35,910 nt of DNA from Glaciecola sp964418575 (GTDB lineage: Bacteria > Pseudomonadota > Gammaproteobacteria > Enterobacterales > Alteromonadaceae). Shown here piece after piece: positions 24,794 to 33,890 of the stretch. The stretch lies in assembly GCA_964418575.1 (NCBI GenBank), contig CAYQMI010000023.1, forward strand, positions 1 to 35,910, in the 5' to 3' direction. A program made the position numbers and the translations under genes. The stretch's first letter is position 1. The number at the start of each line of letters is the position of its first letter. The notes under the pieces are model-generated. The model searched no databases. It was not told the DNA's origin and saw only the letters and a program-made list of their open reading frames with translations.

Positions 24794-26086
24794 TTATTCC
24801 TGCTCTAGGTTAAGTGGATTTAGCCACATGTGCATATATTGGTATTGGTCCCATCCCGCGCTTATTATGTCAAGATCGCCATCATCATCTATATCAACCA
24901 ACTGCGCTCCTAAATGGCTCTCCTTACCGCTGTCTATAACCGAGGGCGTGAACTTAGCTTTGCCATTGTTTAGCCAAATTTCTGTTTTAAGGGCGTCACC
25001 CTTGTGTTCTGCCGTAACGATGTCTACATCACCGTCTCTGTCGATATCCCCTACGTCCAAATTATTCATTGAATGTTGAGTAACCACAACTTGTTTATCC
25101 CATTTGTATATATCTTTTTGAATAAAAAGTACCATTTGTGCATCGGGCTCAAAGCCAGGATAACGCTGCTCGGTGACTACAATGTCTCCCTTGCCATCTT
25201 GATCAAAATCAGCAATTTCTATGCGGTCGATAGCGTGAGTTCCTCTGCCTACAAAATGCTCTTGCCAGCGGCGGTCAAGGTGACCTGGATTTTGAAACCA
25301 CAGTACTTCTTTTGCTTCAGTATCACTTCCTAGTCTTCGACCAGCAGCAATATCAATATCGCCATCATCGTCAACGTCACCTACACCAATGCCGTCATCA
25401 CTGGTATCTGCTGCAATTAGTTGTTGTGTCCACCTAACTTCGCCACTTTCCTCAAGCTCAGCTCTAAAAGCATATAAGTTGCGATTCCCTGCTATGATAA
25501 ATTCTTTGCGCTCGTCACCCACAATGTCGGCGCTAACAAAGCCCTGACTGTTTACGTTAGTGCTAGCCGGAATTTGCCCTATTTCTCGTTGGGTAAAGGT
25601 TAAAAGCTGCTCATCTTCTAGTTCGTACCAGTATAGGTTTGGTAAGGCTTGAGCAATAATATCCATCTTGTTATTGCCGTTTACATCGAGTACTAAAATA
25701 GCATCAACATTGTCGCCTAAATCAATACGCTTCCACTTGCTGGCCTTTGGCTCATTTGTGCCAGTTTGTTGCTGAAGATATGCATAACGACCAGATACAA
25801 TATCCTGCATGCCGTCGCCGTTTATGTCTCCGGCAGATAAACCAACATAACGCAGCCAGTCAGGCTCATCAAAGTCGCCCCACATCTGTTTTTTATCGTC
25901 TACTTGAACATAATCCCATTGGGCATTAACTACTGTTGACGAGCGATTTAGTACTTCTGTTACGCTTGGTCCAGACTCATAGCTTGATATCTCGTTATCG
26001 CTTTGTTGTTGTGAGGGGGCTGGATTACATCCGTTTAGTATCAGTATGCTAGCCGCCAAAGCACTGAGCTTAAACATCATTTTCAT
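24794..26086 (-). CDS. FG-GAP/VCBS repeat lipoprotein
   Basis: This 430-residue lipoprotein has the lipobox ILNGC with Cys20. It carries about seven FG-GAP-type calcium-binding repeats with D-x-[DN]-x-D-G-x-x-D-[IL] loops (for example GDINGDGMQD, GDVDDDGDID, GDIDRDGDVD, VDIDDDGDLD). These build a seven-bladed beta-propeller like the integrin alpha-chain. The role is unknown: surface adhesion or glycan binding are common for the fold. AGGA lies 6 nt before the ATG. First gene of a two-gene operon with the PliG-like protein. The second and third repeats are degenerate. Confidence 0.85.
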   Translation of the reverse strand: MKMMFKLSALAASILILNGCNPAPSQQQSDNEISSYESGPSVTEVLNRSSTVVNAQWDYVQVDDKKQMWGDFDEPDWLRYVGLSAGDINGDGMQDIVSGRYAYLQQQTGTNEPKASKWKRIDLGDNVDAILVLDVNGNNKMDIIAQALPNLYWYELEDEQLLTFTQREIGQIPASTNVNSQGFVSADIVGDERKEFIIAGNRNLYAFRAELEESGEVRWTQQLIAADTSDDGIGVGDVDDDGDIDIAAGRRLGSDTEAKEVLWFQNPGHLDRRWQEHFVGRGTHAIDRIEIADFDQDGKGDIVVTEQRYPGFEPDAQMVLFIQKDIYKWDKQVVVTQHSMNNLDVGDIDRDGDVDIVTAEHKGDALKTEIWLNNGKAKFTPSVIDSGKESHLGAQLVDIDDDGDLDIISAGWDQYQYMHMWLNPLNLEQE

Positions 26087-26264
26087 GAGAAGTCCTAATA
26101 TCGTAGATTGCTTATTATCTAGTCAGCTTTGATATTAAGATACTACAATTTTTAATTGAAATGTGTTGATAATTGGCGCTTTTTTTTAATTTTAGGCTTT
26201 TTTGAAGTAATTTAAGGGAGGCTATGGTGAGCTGGTAGCTGTGGCTTTTAGCAATAGGTGAATC

Positions 26265-26290
26265 AAGAGGCTAAACCGCTTTAGCCTCTT
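26265..26290 (-). terminator. Terminator hairpin after the GH31 gene
   Basis: A perfect 11-bp stem AAGAGGCTAAA/TTTAGCCTCTT encloses CCGC, 10 nt beyond the GH31 stop at 26300. It ends the GH13-GH31 transcript. The U-tract is poor. Confidence 0.7.
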
Positions 26291-26299
26291 TAGGAATTA

Positions 26300-28813
26300 T
26301 TACAAGTTTACTTCTACCATAAGTTGCTTTTGTAAAATACCTGAAACCCACAAACGCTTGGTATCTTCATCCCAATAAGCTAAGTTTGTGCCATCCAGCA
26401 TTTCAAGACTATCAGCAAAGCTCAAGGTGTTTTTATCTACGCTAAGTTTTTCAGGTTTGGCATCAAGCCCATGGATTTCAAATACTAGTCTACGAGAGGA
26501 TGGAGCGCTTTCAAAGCTTCCCTGAACGCTTGCGTTAATTACAATTTGCTGCTCGCTACGCTCACTATCAAACATCAGCGTTTGGTATTGCTTATCTTCT
26601 AAGCTATCAGGATTTACGCCATCATCATCATACATACGATACGCGCTTCGAGGCTCAGAAACATGGCTGTAGTGACGCACGCGCAATAGCTCAGTGCTGT
26701 ATTGCTGCGTATTTTGGATTGCATCTACCATAGGAATAAAGGAGCCCGCTTTTACTAATGCGGGGGTTTCGTGAATAGGTGCTGGTAACTTTACTTCTGT
26801 GCCACCTTCATAATAAGCGGGTCTATTTCCTTTATCATTACCGTAAAAGTTAAACCAAATGCCTTCTGGCAGCGCTATTGATTGCTGCACCACACCCGGC
26901 GAAACAACAGGCGATATCAATAGCGCATCTCCCCACATGTAAGCATCGGTGCGATTAATATCGGCGTCTTCGAATGTCAAAAACAAAGGACGCATCATGG
27001 GCGTGCCCATTAAGCTATTTTGTATGCTTAAAGAATAGTTGTAGGGCAAAAGTTGATAGCGCAGCTTTACAAACGGACGCACTAGATCTTGAGTGTTTTC
27101 ATCGTGAAACACTGGCTCAGGCGCGATGTGGTCTTGCGCATGCGGACGATATACCGGCTGAAACACGCCGTACTGCATCCAGCGCGTGTAGAGCTCTGAA
27201 TCAAAGGTTTCGCCGCCTGCAAAGCCACCTAAATCGGAGTGAATGTAGGCTAAACCAAATAAGCTCATTTGTAAGGCCAATTCAACTTGTGGTTTTAAGC
27301 CATTCCAAGAACGCTCTACATCGCCTGTCCAGGGGATCATGCCATAACGCTGCGAGCCTAAAAAGCCAGAGCGCATCATCACAAAAGGACGTTCATCAGG
27401 GCGCATCTCGCGCTGACGTTCGTACACCATTTTTGCCCATTGATGACCATAGGCATTGTGTATTTCATCTGCCGTTACCCAGTCACCGTTTAAATTATGA
27501 AGACTGTCGGCTGGGTGTAATTCTGGCTCTCCTAAATCTCCCCACCAACCTGCAACACCTTGCTTATTGAGGGCTGAATAGTAATCCCAAAACCAATCTT
27601 GAGCATTTGGGTCAAACACATCGACTAGACCTGAGTTACCGAAGTAAAAGTCAAAGGTACGTGGTTTACCTGCCAGGTTTTTAGCGAGTGCTTTATTTTC
27701 AACCGCGGAGTCCCATTGTGAAGAGGTGGATAAAATAAAAGGCTCTGTGATCAAAATCGTTTTAACGCCCTTTTCTTTTAATTGCTCAATCATTTTCTCT
27801 GGCTCAGGAAAGGCAGGTTTGTGCCAGTTTAAATTTCCCATGTGCCCTTTAATATCTGGTCCAAACCAATATAAATCGAGTACTACCGCGTCTACCGGAA
27901 AGTCCTGTTCTATAAATTTGTCGATGGTTTCTAAGGTTTGCGCTTGGGTTTTATAACCAAAGCGTGATGCGTAATTGCCTAATGCCCAACGCGGAGGGAG
28001 CGGTTGTTTGCCCGTTGCATCAACAAAGTTATGCACCACATCAGATGCACTATCGCCGGCGCTAAATATGTAAGCGGTGCGCCCTGCACTCGCTTCAAAC
28101 TGCAAAATATCAGATTGTGTGTGGCCAATATCTAAAAAGCCATTAGCACTATTGTCAAAGGCAATAACATAATGCTTGCTCGACATAATGGCAGGCAGAC
28201 TGTAATACATTTGATTAGATTCAGTGCTGTATCCGTAATGCGCTCTATTGTAGAGCGGCATGCGTTTACCGCGGCGGTCCATACCCATTACGCGCTGGCC
28301 CCCGCCTATGATTTGCTCGTCTTCGCTGAGCGTAAAACGAAAGCCTCGGATTGTATCGTAAACAAAGAGACCAACTTCCTCTTGTGCGAGAAGTGTGTCC
28401 CCTTTTTTAAACTGAAGTTTGAAGGGCGATTTTTGTATAACTACATCAAGCTCAGGCAGGCTCATTTTTACAAAATCACCGTCTTCACTTACATTTACAT
28501 CGCTTGTGCTTTTGTCACTTTGCTTGTCTTCAGGCAGAGCAAAAGATGGCAGTTGCTTGATTCCATCTAATTGATAGAACACTTCAACACTTTCCTTGTT
28601 AAGCGCACGAATGCTGACTTGTCCGTTTGTTAGAGTCACGTTGAGGGTGCTGTTATCAAGACTCGCACTTTTAAACTGCTGGGGTTCAAACGCACTTGCC
28701 AGATTAGTAACTGAACTTGCGATAAGCAAAAAAACAAAAACACTTAGCGTCTTTTTCGACTGACTTTTAAAGCTTTGTTCCAGCCGCTTCTTTGCTTTGC
28801 TAATGACGCTCAT
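26300..28813 (-). CDS. GH31 alpha-glucosidase
   Basis: This 837-residue glycoside hydrolase family 31 enzyme releases glucose from the non-reducing ends of alpha-glucans. A hydrophobic export signal lies at about 21-42, ending near ASAF. The (beta/alpha)8 core carries the nucleophile Asp426 in GWWGDLGEPE, the acid/base Asp498 in WTGDVERSW, and the SDLGGF motif at about 526-531. LDLYWFGPD (312-320) is another conserved block. C-terminal beta domains follow. The start overlaps the GH13 stop by 4 nt with GAGG upstream, so the pair is translationally coupled. The exact linkage preference (alpha-1,4 or alpha-1,6) cannot be read. Confidence 0.93.
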   Translation of the reverse strand: MSVISKAKKRLEQSFKSQSKKTLSVFVFLLIASSVTNLASAFEPQQFKSASLDNSTLNVTLTNGQVSIRALNKESVEVFYQLDGIKQLPSFALPEDKQSDKSTSDVNVSEDGDFVKMSLPELDVVIQKSPFKLQFKKGDTLLAQEEVGLFVYDTIRGFRFTLSEDEQIIGGGQRVMGMDRRGKRMPLYNRAHYGYSTESNQMYYSLPAIMSSKHYVIAFDNSANGFLDIGHTQSDILQFEASAGRTAYIFSAGDSASDVVHNFVDATGKQPLPPRWALGNYASRFGYKTQAQTLETIDKFIEQDFPVDAVVLDLYWFGPDIKGHMGNLNWHKPAFPEPEKMIEQLKEKGVKTILITEPFILSTSSQWDSAVENKALAKNLAGKPRTFDFYFGNSGLVDVFDPNAQDWFWDYYSALNKQGVAGWWGDLGEPELHPADSLHNLNGDWVTADEIHNAYGHQWAKMVYERQREMRPDERPFVMMRSGFLGSQRYGMIPWTGDVERSWNGLKPQVELALQMSLFGLAYIHSDLGGFAGGETFDSELYTRWMQYGVFQPVYRPHAQDHIAPEPVFHDENTQDLVRPFVKLRYQLLPYNYSLSIQNSLMGTPMMRPLFLTFEDADINRTDAYMWGDALLISPVVSPGVVQQSIALPEGIWFNFYGNDKGNRPAYYEGGTEVKLPAPIHETPALVKAGSFIPMVDAIQNTQQYSTELLRVRHYSHVSEPRSAYRMYDDDGVNPDSLEDKQYQTLMFDSERSEQQIVINASVQGSFESAPSSRRLVFEIHGLDAKPEKLSVDKNTLSFADSLEMLDGTNLAYWDEDTKRLWVSGILQKQLMVEVNL

Positions 28814-30897
28814 AACGCCTCCTCATTTACTTGCTTTGACAGTTGGGCGCTACTTGAACGCTCAGCTAAGTTGAGCTCATAAACAAATGATTCTAGAGGC
28901 GCTAGTTCAAGCTCAATGGTAGATGCGCTTCTTTTACGATCTACGCTCAAATAGTTCTCGGCGTCGCTTATCAAATCTGTGAGCACATATTTCCCTTCAC
29001 TTAATTGCCAATCAAAAATCAAGTCCATGGGAATATGAAGTTCCGTGCTAATAGCTTGCTCTGAGAAGTTGCTTACTACAATCAATACCTTTTCATCACT
29101 GCGACGAACAAAAGCAAACTGCTGCTCCGAATACGCGCTGCTTAGGCCCACGTTGAAAGCATGAATATTGTCATAATTGCCACGCATCGCGGGGTGATAA
29201 GCGGAAATATTAAGTACGTCAATATGATACTGCCTCAAGGCCTTTTCGCCTTCGCTTAACAATGCACCATCAAATTTACCCTCATTCATCCAACGTTGAT
29301 GAGCAGGCACACCGGCGTAATCAAATATTGTTGTGCGAGTTGGATCGCCAAATCCAGTCTCTTCACTGCCGTCTTCCCCGACTTCCTGACCAAAATAAAT
29401 CATGGTGGGAGAGCGACTGATCAATGCGGAAACTACCAGCGCAGGTTTGCCTTTTTCAGCATCGCCTGCAAAATCAGGGCTCGCTATACGCTGCTCGTCA
29501 TGGTTTTCTAAAAAATGCAGCATGTTCACATCAATGTCTTGCATGCTCTGCTGAATATCCGCAATAGCTTGCATATTGCCCTGACCCTGCATGACCGCTT
29601 TCAGCGAATCATAAAACTCCACTTTGTCGTAAAGGTAATCCATTTTGCCAAGCTCTAAATAATCCCGATACAAATGCGGCTGGTATACCTCAGCGAGCAA
29701 AAGTGCGTCTGGGCGCTTGGTTTTAATTGACGCGTTTAAGAAAGACCAAAACTCCACCGGCACCATTTCGGCCATATCAAAGCGAAAACCATCCACACCT
29801 TTGTCGAGCCAATAGTGCACAATATGTTCAAATTTATACCAAGAATCAGGCAAGTCTTTGTCAGCCCAAAATGCATGGTGAGCATGGTAATCTAAGCTTC
29901 TAAATTCATCTGGCAGGCGTTCAAAGTCGTAGCTACCGTCAGGCTTAACGCCATAGTTGACTTTCACCGTTTCGTACCAATCGTTAATATTGGGTTGCGC
30001 TTCTCTTGAACCGTTGCCTGTCCATTTAGCTGGGCTTTCCGCAAACATCCCGTCGGCCAATGGATGCGCTTCACCGTTTAGGGGCTGATAGTTGTCGGAG
30101 GTGGGAACTTTAAAATCTTCGCCAACAATGTAATAAAAGTTATTGTCTCTCGCATATTCCACGCTTGTATTGTCGCTAGCGCCAAAATCTTCAACACCGT
30201 CTGGCTTACTGAGCGAGCGGTAGTCTCTGGCAACGTGGTTGGGCACAATATCAATAATCACTCTCATGCCGTTGTTATGTGTGCGTTCAATTAACGCTTC
30301 AAATTCTTGCAGGCGATTGTTCACATCATTGGCTAAATCGGGATTAACGTTGTAATAGTCTTTCACTGCATAAGGAGAGCCTGCGCGTCCTTTCACTACG
30401 TCAGGATCATCTAGGCTAATGCCATATTCCGTGTAATCTCGAATAACGGCATGGTGCGGAACGCCGGTATACCAAATGTAGGTAGTGCCTAGCTCTCGTA
30501 TGCCTTGCAGAGCTTGGTCGGTAAAATCATCAAATTTCCCAACGCCATTTTGCTCAAGCGTTCCCCAAGGCACGTTATTGCTATTGGTGTTGCCAAACAA
30601 GCGGGTAAACACTTGGTATATAACGGGTTTGCCTGCGCCCTGACTTTGATGCCCTAAACGGTTAGTTTTATCAATTTCTGTTGGCATAGCAGCAACTCCC
30701 TGCACAGATTCATCAGTATTGTTTTGCGGCTGTTGTGAGCAAGCGACCAAGCCTATACTAAGGCATAACATTAATGCTTTTACTTTAAATATACTCTGAA
30801 CTGTAGCTTTAGCTTGAGCAAGAGGCCTAAGCGAGGCGAATGTGCGAAGCTCTGTGCTAGCTTGGTTTGTTGGGCCAATATACATAGCAGTCATCAT
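28810..30897 (-). CDS. GH13 alpha-amylase family lipoprotein
   Basis: This 695-residue family 13 glycosidase acts on starch-like glucans. All four conserved regions are visible: DIVPNH (216-221), GFRFD with nucleophile Asp374, AEVY with acid Glu403, and ENHDEQ with Asp467. The lipobox LVAC has Cys53, which implies lipid anchoring. The n-region before it is over 30 residues, unusually long. ATG 30897 has AGGG touching it, so ATG 30894 or 30885 may be the real start. Leads the GH13-GH31 operon, with the predicted operator 63 nt upstream. Amylase versus cyclomaltodextrinase is not resolved. Confidence 0.9.
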   Translation of the reverse strand: MMTAMYIGPTNQASTELRTFASLRPLAQAKATVQSIFKVKALMLCLSIGLVACSQQPQNNTDESVQGVAAMPTEIDKTNRLGHQSQGAGKPVIYQVFTRLFGNTNSNNVPWGTLEQNGVGKFDDFTDQALQGIRELGTTYIWYTGVPHHAVIRDYTEYGISLDDPDVVKGRAGSPYAVKDYYNVNPDLANDVNNRLQEFEALIERTHNNGMRVIIDIVPNHVARDYRSLSKPDGVEDFGASDNTSVEYARDNNFYYIVGEDFKVPTSDNYQPLNGEAHPLADGMFAESPAKWTGNGSREAQPNINDWYETVKVNYGVKPDGSYDFERLPDEFRSLDYHAHHAFWADKDLPDSWYKFEHIVHYWLDKGVDGFRFDMAEMVPVEFWSFLNASIKTKRPDALLLAEVYQPHLYRDYLELGKMDYLYDKVEFYDSLKAVMQGQGNMQAIADIQQSMQDIDVNMLHFLENHDEQRIASPDFAGDAEKGKPALVVSALISRSPTMIYFGQEVGEDGSEETGFGDPTRTTIFDYAGVPAHQRWMNEGKFDGALLSEGEKALRQYHIDVLNISAYHPAMRGNYDNIHAFNVGLSSAYSEQQFAFVRRSDEKVLIVVSNFSEQAISTELHIPMDLIFDWQLSEGKYVLTDLISDAENYLSVDRKRSASTIELELAPLESFVYELNLAERSSSAQLSKQVNEEAL

Positions 30898-30938
30898 CCC
30901 TAAAAGATATGAAGTGATTTATTGCCATAGGATAACCG

Positions 30939-30953
30939 TTAACAAGATGTTAA
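30939..30953. promoter_or_regulatory. Inverted repeat in the GH13 promoter
   Basis: TTAACA-AGA-TGTTAA is a perfect 6-bp inverted repeat between the operator and the GH13 start. It lies where a minus-strand -35 region could be. It could be a second regulator site. Confidence 0.35.
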
Positions 30954-30959
30954 AACAGA

Positions 30960-30974
30960 TGCATACGTATTCAC
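30960..30974. promoter_or_regulatory. Predicted sugar-regulon operator, copy 2
   Basis: TGCATACGTATTCAC is identical over 15 nt to the site in the MFS/halogenase region. It lies 63 nt upstream of the GH13 start. Two exact copies within 10 kb, both upstream of sugar genes, are unlikely by chance. Confidence 0.6.
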
Positions 30975-30986
30975 TACCGCGAATAC

Positions 30987-31015
30987 AAAAACACGCTTAC
31001 TTTTAGCGTGTTTTT
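30987..31015 (-). terminator. Terminator of the carbamoyltransferase operon
   Basis: A perfect 11-bp stem AAAAACACGCT/AGCGTGTTTTT has a 7-nt loop. It lies 38 nt after the DUF5989 stop on the minus strand, and the A-tract of the stem gives the U-run. Confidence 0.85.
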
Positions 31016-31052
31016 ACTACTGCTTAGCCAATGCTTCTTATATGAAAGAAAT

Positions 31053-31205
31053 TTAAAACAGGGTATAAATAAAGGTCGCCAAAGCGCTTTGTTGGGTGGC
31101 TACTACAATAGCGCCTAATATAGCGAGCACGACAACGATGGGCAGTAGCCATATTTTTTTACGCACTTTCAAAAACTGCCAAAGGTCCTGCATAAATTCC
31201 AACAT
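31053..31205 (-). CDS. DUF5989-family 50-aa membrane protein
   Basis: A short gene of 50 codons plus stop encodes a single-span membrane protein. It has an amphipathic N-terminus (MLEFMQDLWQFLKVRKK), one hydrophobic helix at about 18-36 and an ending FIYTLF. This matches the DUF5989 pattern (D-L-W-x-F-L-x-x-RKK-x-WLLPI then FIYTLF). The function is not known; the family is regularly encoded beside SxtJ and a carbamoyltransferase. Its ATG overlaps the sxtJ-like stop (TAATG), and AAGGA lies about 10 nt upstream inside that gene. The product is well supported despite its length. Confidence 0.9.
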   Translation of the reverse strand: MLEFMQDLWQFLKVRKKIWLLPIVVVLAILGAIVVATQQSALATFIYTLF

Positions 31206-31651
31206 TAAAACGGTTCCTTTAAATTATCTTTATTTGGCTGCTTTTCGCGCTCTATCCACGCAGATTTGCCAGTATCAATCGTTTTGTACTGCAATTTCTT
31301 AAGTGCTTTCATCACCAATCCTGTTGGCACTATGAGGACGCAGTATGCAATGGCTAGAATCAATTTGGTATTCATCCAACCTAGCACTGATGCGATTACC
31401 ATCCAAAGCACGTAAGGCCAGTAGAGTGCCTGTGTCCAAAAGACGTGCATCAGCATTAACACGAGCGAAATCACTGCCGGCCACATTGGTATGGCGCTTT
31501 CAAGCAACCAAGGTAGTGCGCCCATGAATACTAACGGAAAAGCAATTGCCATGGTAATTGCAAACGATTGCAGGCTGTCTTTATCGTCTTTATGCGCCAA
31601 AGGCAGCATTATTGAGCTAAAGGCAGTTTTAATTTTCTGAAAAATGCTCAT
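31205..31651 (-). CDS. SxtJ-family membrane protein
   Basis: This 148-residue protein has about three or four hydrophobic segments in residues 28-118 (including FPLVFMGALPWLL and VLWMVIASVLGWMNT) and a basic tail. WMVIASVLGWMNTKLIL followed by YCVLIVPTGL matches the SxtJ family, named for a gene beside the carbamoyltransferase sxtI in saxitoxin clusters. Its biochemical role is unknown. I place the start at ATG 31651, with AAGGA about 6 nt upstream and 2 nt after the carbamoyltransferase stop, rather than the in-frame TTG 31657. Middle gene of a tight operon. Confidence 0.85.
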   Translation of the reverse strand: MSIFQKIKTAFSSIMLPLAHKDDKDSLQSFAITMAIAFPLVFMGALPWLLESAIPMWPAVISLVLMLMHVFWTQALYWPYVLWMVIASVLGWMNTKLILAIAYCVLIVPTGLVMKALKKLQYKTIDTGKSAWIEREKQPNKDNLKEPF

Positions 31652-31653
31652 CT

Positions 31654-33564
31654 TCAATCCTTTGCAAAGCTTATTTGCTTGGCCGCGTCGATTGCGCTTT
31701 GCGGCTGCTGCTCTTTAAAAAGGACAATATTCTCCATTACCAATACATCCATCTCAGTAGCCAAGAAGCCTCTGATTGCATCTGCTGGTGAACATACCGG
31801 AGGTTCCCCGCGCACGTTAAAGGAGGTGTTGATTAGCATCCCTACTCCAGTTTTTTGTTTAAATGCGCTGATTATTTGATAAAACTTAGGGTTTGTACTC
31901 TTGTGCACGGTTTGCACCCTTGCACTAAAATCAACGTGCGTGATAGCGGGCACGCTGCTGCGGATATCGTTCACTTTGTCTAAGCCCTCGTTGATAGTCG
32001 CAGTAGCATCTGCGTTTTCGCTAGATTGCTTAATACAGTGCTTATTGGCAACATTCGCCACCATCAGCATATACGGGCTTTTGCTGCTCAATTCAAACCA
32101 CTCGCTTACATCATCCTCAAGTACCGCTGGGGCAAATGGCCTAAATGACTCACGCTGCTTAATTTTTACATTCATTTGACGCTGCATATTGGCACTGCGC
32201 GGGTCGCCTAAAATCGAACGATTTCCCAAGGCTCGAGGACCAAACTCCATTCGACCTTGAAACCACCCCACTACCTTGTCTGCGCATAAAAGCTCACTGA
32301 CTTGCTCAAAGAGTTCTTCATCATTGAGTTGAGCAAAAGGGAGGTTTTGTTGCGAGCAAACCGCTTTCACTTCGTCGCTCGTGTATGCATTGCCTAAATA
32401 TGCACCCTGCATATGATCAAGGCCGTCGCTTTCTTGTTTATCGTTATCAAAACCTTGATGCCATACCTGCAGTGCAGCACCTATGGCACTGCCAGCGTCA
32501 CCTGCTGCTGGCTGTATCCAAATATCGGTAAATAAACCAGTCGATAAAATCTTGCCATTGGCTACGCAATTAAGCGCTACGCCACCCGCTAAGCATAAGT
32601 TTTCACAGTTTGTGAGCGCTTTGGCATGGCGCACTATTTTCAATACAATCTCTTCTGTTACCGCTTGTATACTGCTGGCGAGATCCATCTGAACTTGCGT
32701 AAGCTCTGCATCAAAGGGCAAGGCCTTCACCCCGAATAAAGATGCAAATTTACGGTTGGTCATCCTTGAGCCTTTTGCAAAATCGAAATAATCCATGTCG
32801 AGTGTAAAGCTACCGTCATCTCGAATATCAATCAAATGCGATTTAATTATATCTACATACTTTGGCTGACCATAAGGCGCTAGGCCCATTAATTTGTACT
32901 CACCGGAATTGACTTTAAAGCCACAAAAATAAGTGAATGCCGAATATAACAAACCAAGGCTATGTGGGAACTGTAGCTCACTTACTGCACTTAGGTTTTT
33001 GCCCTTGCCATGCCAAATCGATGATGTAGCCCACTCGCCAACGCCATCTAAACACACTACTACCGCCTCTTGAAATGGACTCGGGAAAAACGCTGCAGCA
33101 GCATGAGACTGATGATGCTCGCAAAAATAAAGCTGTGGTGTTTTGATTTTACCAAGCTGCTTTTTTGCATCAACCATGCTCGTTTGATTGACCGCGGCCT
33201 CACGAGCAATAATCATCTGCCTAAGCTCTCTGCGCAATAAACTCTTTAGATAGAGTTTCTCTTTCAACCAAATAGGCATGGCCCGTGAAAAGGCGCTAAA
33301 CCCTCTTGGTGCGTTGGCTAAGAAGGTTTCTAACAAACGCTCAAATTTAAGCAACGGTTTGTCGTAAAACACCACGGCGTCGAGTTGCTCAATGCTTACC
33401 CCGGCATGCACTAAGCAATATTGAATTGCGTCCCCAGGAAACTGAGGATCGTGTTTAATTCGCGAGTATCGCTCTTGCTGAGCGGCTGCCACAATTTTGC
33501 CGTCGATGATAAGTGCAGCTGCGCTATCGTGGTAAAAAGCAGAAATGCCGAGAATAGCAGTCAT
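31654..33564 (-). CDS. Carbamoyltransferase (NodU/CmcH/SxtI type)
   Basis: This 636-residue O- or N-carbamoyltransferase uses carbamoyl phosphate and ATP to make a carbamoyl-adenylate and transfers the carbamoyl group to an acceptor. The N-terminal Kae1/YrdC-like ASKHA domain starts GISAFYHDSAAAL with His12/Asp13. The metal-ligand motif HHQSH is at 150-154, GEYKLMGLAPYG at about 227-238 and GGVALNC near 326. The C-terminal domain has NTSFNVRGEP and then DVLVMENIVL. The acceptor is unknown; an extracellular polysaccharide or lipid-linked sugar is a reasonable guess from the context. First gene of the operon. Confidence 0.92.
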   Translation of the reverse strand: MTAILGISAFYHDSAAALIIDGKIVAAAQQERYSRIKHDPQFPGDAIQYCLVHAGVSIEQLDAVVFYDKPLLKFERLLETFLANAPRGFSAFSRAMPIWLKEKLYLKSLLRRELRQMIIAREAAVNQTSMVDAKKQLGKIKTPQLYFCEHHQSHAAAAFFPSPFQEAVVVCLDGVGEWATSSIWHGKGKNLSAVSELQFPHSLGLLYSAFTYFCGFKVNSGEYKLMGLAPYGQPKYVDIIKSHLIDIRDDGSFTLDMDYFDFAKGSRMTNRKFASLFGVKALPFDAELTQVQMDLASSIQAVTEEIVLKIVRHAKALTNCENLCLAGGVALNCVANGKILSTGLFTDIWIQPAAGDAGSAIGAALQVWHQGFDNDKQESDGLDHMQGAYLGNAYTSDEVKAVCSQQNLPFAQLNDEELFEQVSELLCADKVVGWFQGRMEFGPRALGNRSILGDPRSANMQRQMNVKIKQRESFRPFAPAVLEDDVSEWFELSSKSPYMLMVANVANKHCIKQSSENADATATINEGLDKVNDIRSSVPAITHVDFSARVQTVHKSTNPKFYQIISAFKQKTGVGMLINTSFNVRGEPPVCSPADAIRGFLATEMDVLVMENIVLFKEQQPQSAIDAAKQISFAKD

Positions 33565-33890
33565 GTTAACAATGAGCCTTCACAAAGAAGCTGCGCAATC
33601 GATATCGCCTTGAGGTGTTTATCACAATGTACTCGTTTTTATTATTAGTAAAGATTTCATGTGACGCTCGCAAAATGGCTTGTAATGATGCTGATAAATA
33701 ACTTTACAAACAAGGCATTTTTACTCTCATCGCTTGCACTGCATTCGTATTCCAGTGCATATTCTTATAATTACGATACTATAAGATTTAATTGATTTTG
33801 AATACACTTGCGCTAAAAGCACGCAGCAAGCCATATCGTAGCGCGCCACTTAGTGGATGAGGCAAATAACGGGAACCAAGCAACTAAGTA
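33565..33890. promoter_or_regulatory. Divergent promoter region, carbamoyltransferase versus SGNH genes
   Basis: This 326-nt region contains two inverted repeats. TGCACTG (33735-33741) with CAGTGCA (33753-33759) has an 11-nt spacer, and CTTATA (33764-33769) pairs with TATAAG (33780-33785). TGCATTCGTATTC at 33740-33752 differs by one base from the first 13 nt of the sugar-regulon operator. No ORF is supported. Confidence 0.45.

Noticed and set aside
26974..27570. Open frame of 198 codons on the plus strand opposite the GH31 gene
   Set aside because: Fully antisense to a gene with clear GH31 motifs; composition (many Arg, His, Ser, Cys) is that of a shadow frame.
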